This document shows positions 42,709 through 43,060 of a stretch of DNA of 43,060 nt, in pieces. The position numbers were made by a program, and so were the translations under genes. How positions within the stretch are numbered: position 1 is the stretch's first letter; the number at the start of each line of letters is the position of its first letter. Source of the stretch: FEN-1297 sp964498065 (GTDB taxonomy: Bacteria; Bacteroidota; Ignavibacteria; Ignavibacteriales; Ignavibacteriaceae); NCBI GenBank assembly GCA_964498065.1, contig CAZCFZ010000029.1:1-43060 (forward strand). The letters run 5' to 3'. Under the pieces are notes generated by a model. That model worked only from the letters and a program-made list of their open reading frames with translations, was not told the DNA's origin and did no database searches.

Positions 42709-43014
42709 ATGAACATTTACATAGGAAATCTCTCACAGGATGTAACCGAGGATGATTTAAATAATTTATTTTCCGAATACGGGAACATTACTAGTGTTAA
42801 AATCATTAAAGACATGTACTCAAATACATCGAAAGGTTTCGGTTTTCTTGAATTATCCGGAAATACGGAAGCACAAAAAGCTATTAATGCATTGAACTCA
42901 AAAGAATTTAAGGGAAAAGAAATCATTGTAAATGAAGCACGCCCCAGAAATAATGATAATACAAACAGAAATGGCGGGAGAGGTTCTAAGAACAGCAGAT
43001 CAGGCAGATGGTAA
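42709..43014 (+). CDS. RRM RNA-binding protein (glycine/arginine-rich tail)
   Basis: This 101-residue protein is made of one RNA-recognition motif: RNP2 IYIGNL (3-8) and RNP1 KGFGFLEL (43-50), with the helix TEDDLNNLFSEYG between them. The tail NNDNTNRNGGRGSKNSRSGRW is Gly/Arg/Asn-rich, as in bacterial and cyanobacterial Rbp proteins that bind single-stranded RNA and often rise in the cold. AAAGGA lies seven bases before the ATG at 42709; an overlapping ATG three bases earlier is in another frame. It is monocistronic. Its target RNAs are unknown. Confidence 0.93.
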   Translation: MNIYIGNLSQDVTEDDLNNLFSEYGNITSVKIIKDMYSNTSKGFGFLELSGNTEAQKAINALNSKEFKGKEIIVNEARPRNNDNTNRNGGRGSKNSRSGRW

Positions 43015-43029
43015 TTGTGATTCAAGAGG

Positions 43030-43060
43030 TTGTCTCAAAACTGTCATTCCGGGCTTGACC
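43030..43060. repeat. Left half of a dispersed intergenic palindrome
   Basis: TTGTCTCAAAACTGTCATTCCGGGCTTGACC at the window edge resembles the start of the CATTCCGGGCTTGACCCGGAATG-type palindrome that occurs between genes in many bacterial genomes. Only the left arm is inside the window, so pairing cannot be verified. Confidence 0.5.

Noticed and set aside
42717..43025. Minus-strand 102-codon frame opposite the RRM gene
   Set aside because: Complete shadow of the RRM gene, which has clear RNP1/RNP2 motifs and a good ribosome-binding site.

Overview
The window is a low-GC (roughly one third G+C) stretch of a Gram-negative chromosome. Signal peptides, TolC/RND efflux, outer-membrane beta-barrels, a Tat-exported molybdoenzyme, relaxed Shine-Dalgarno use and several GTG/TTG starts suggest a Bacteroidota/Ignavibacteriota-type organism. 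Ignavibacteria is my best guess, from gene style only. Two runs of exactly 100 N (15544-15643 and 37074-37173) show that this is a scaffolded draft or metagenome assembly. Both gaps fall in or at the end of genes.

Region 1 (1-9.5 kb) is a sigma54-controlled envelope module. A minus-strand operon encodes a MacA-like membrane-fusion protein, two LolD/MacB-type ATPases and a large MacB-like FtsX permease. Divergent from it are an NtrC-family activator and its NtrY-like histidine kinase (11-nt overlap), followed by an outer-membrane beta-barrel protein. The sequence supports a regulatory circuit: a near-consensus -24/-12 promoter faces the ABC operon, with two palindromes 20 bp apart upstream of it, and a perfect -24/-12 promoter precedes the barrel gene. 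Several intergenic palindromes and short tandem repeats sit between the ABC genes, and one of them supplies the Shine-Dalgarno of an ATPase gene.

Region 2 (9.9-15.6 kb) is a tripartite TolC / lipoprotein MFP / HAE1-type RND efflux operon whose 3' end is lost in the first gap.

Region 3 (15.7-27.6 kb) is a mixed neighbourhood. It holds a cysteine-less isochorismatase-fold hydrolase, a zinc-ribbon membrane protein joined to a CPBP protease, two predicted outer-membrane proteins, an MbfA-like ferritin/VIT1 fusion, a MASE3-PAS-PAS-HisKA_2 kinase, a monoheme cytochrome c, a HAD phosphatase, a geranylgeranyl-reductase-like flavoprotein and a DUF493 protein. The 560-nt gap at 27.6-28.2 kb carries a candidate 39-residue membrane peptide gene and a structured, terminated RNA element.

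Region 4 (28.2-39.2 kb) holds two different molybdenum hydroxylases on opposite strands. The minus-strand set is a PaoABC-like periplasmic oxidoreductase with a Tat signal and an FAD subunit with a cysteine-rich insertion. The plus-strand set is a cytosolic three-subunit xanthine-dehydrogenase type. Between and beside them lie an 8-oxoguanine deaminase and an allantoinase/dihydropyrimidinase-type amidohydrolase. Together they look like purine, including oxidised-purine, catabolism, but no uricase and no XdhC/PaoD-type maturation factor is visible. A degenerate 'ATTCGATA'-type repeat block lies between the deaminase and the xanthine-dehydrogenase operon.

Region 5 (39.5-43.1 kb) has small, well-spaced genes: an HNH-type protein, a stand-alone receiver domain, an unknown 101-residue protein, a dimeric alpha-beta-barrel protein and an RRM RNA-binding protein. 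No tRNA, rRNA, CRISPR array, transposase or integrase was recognised.
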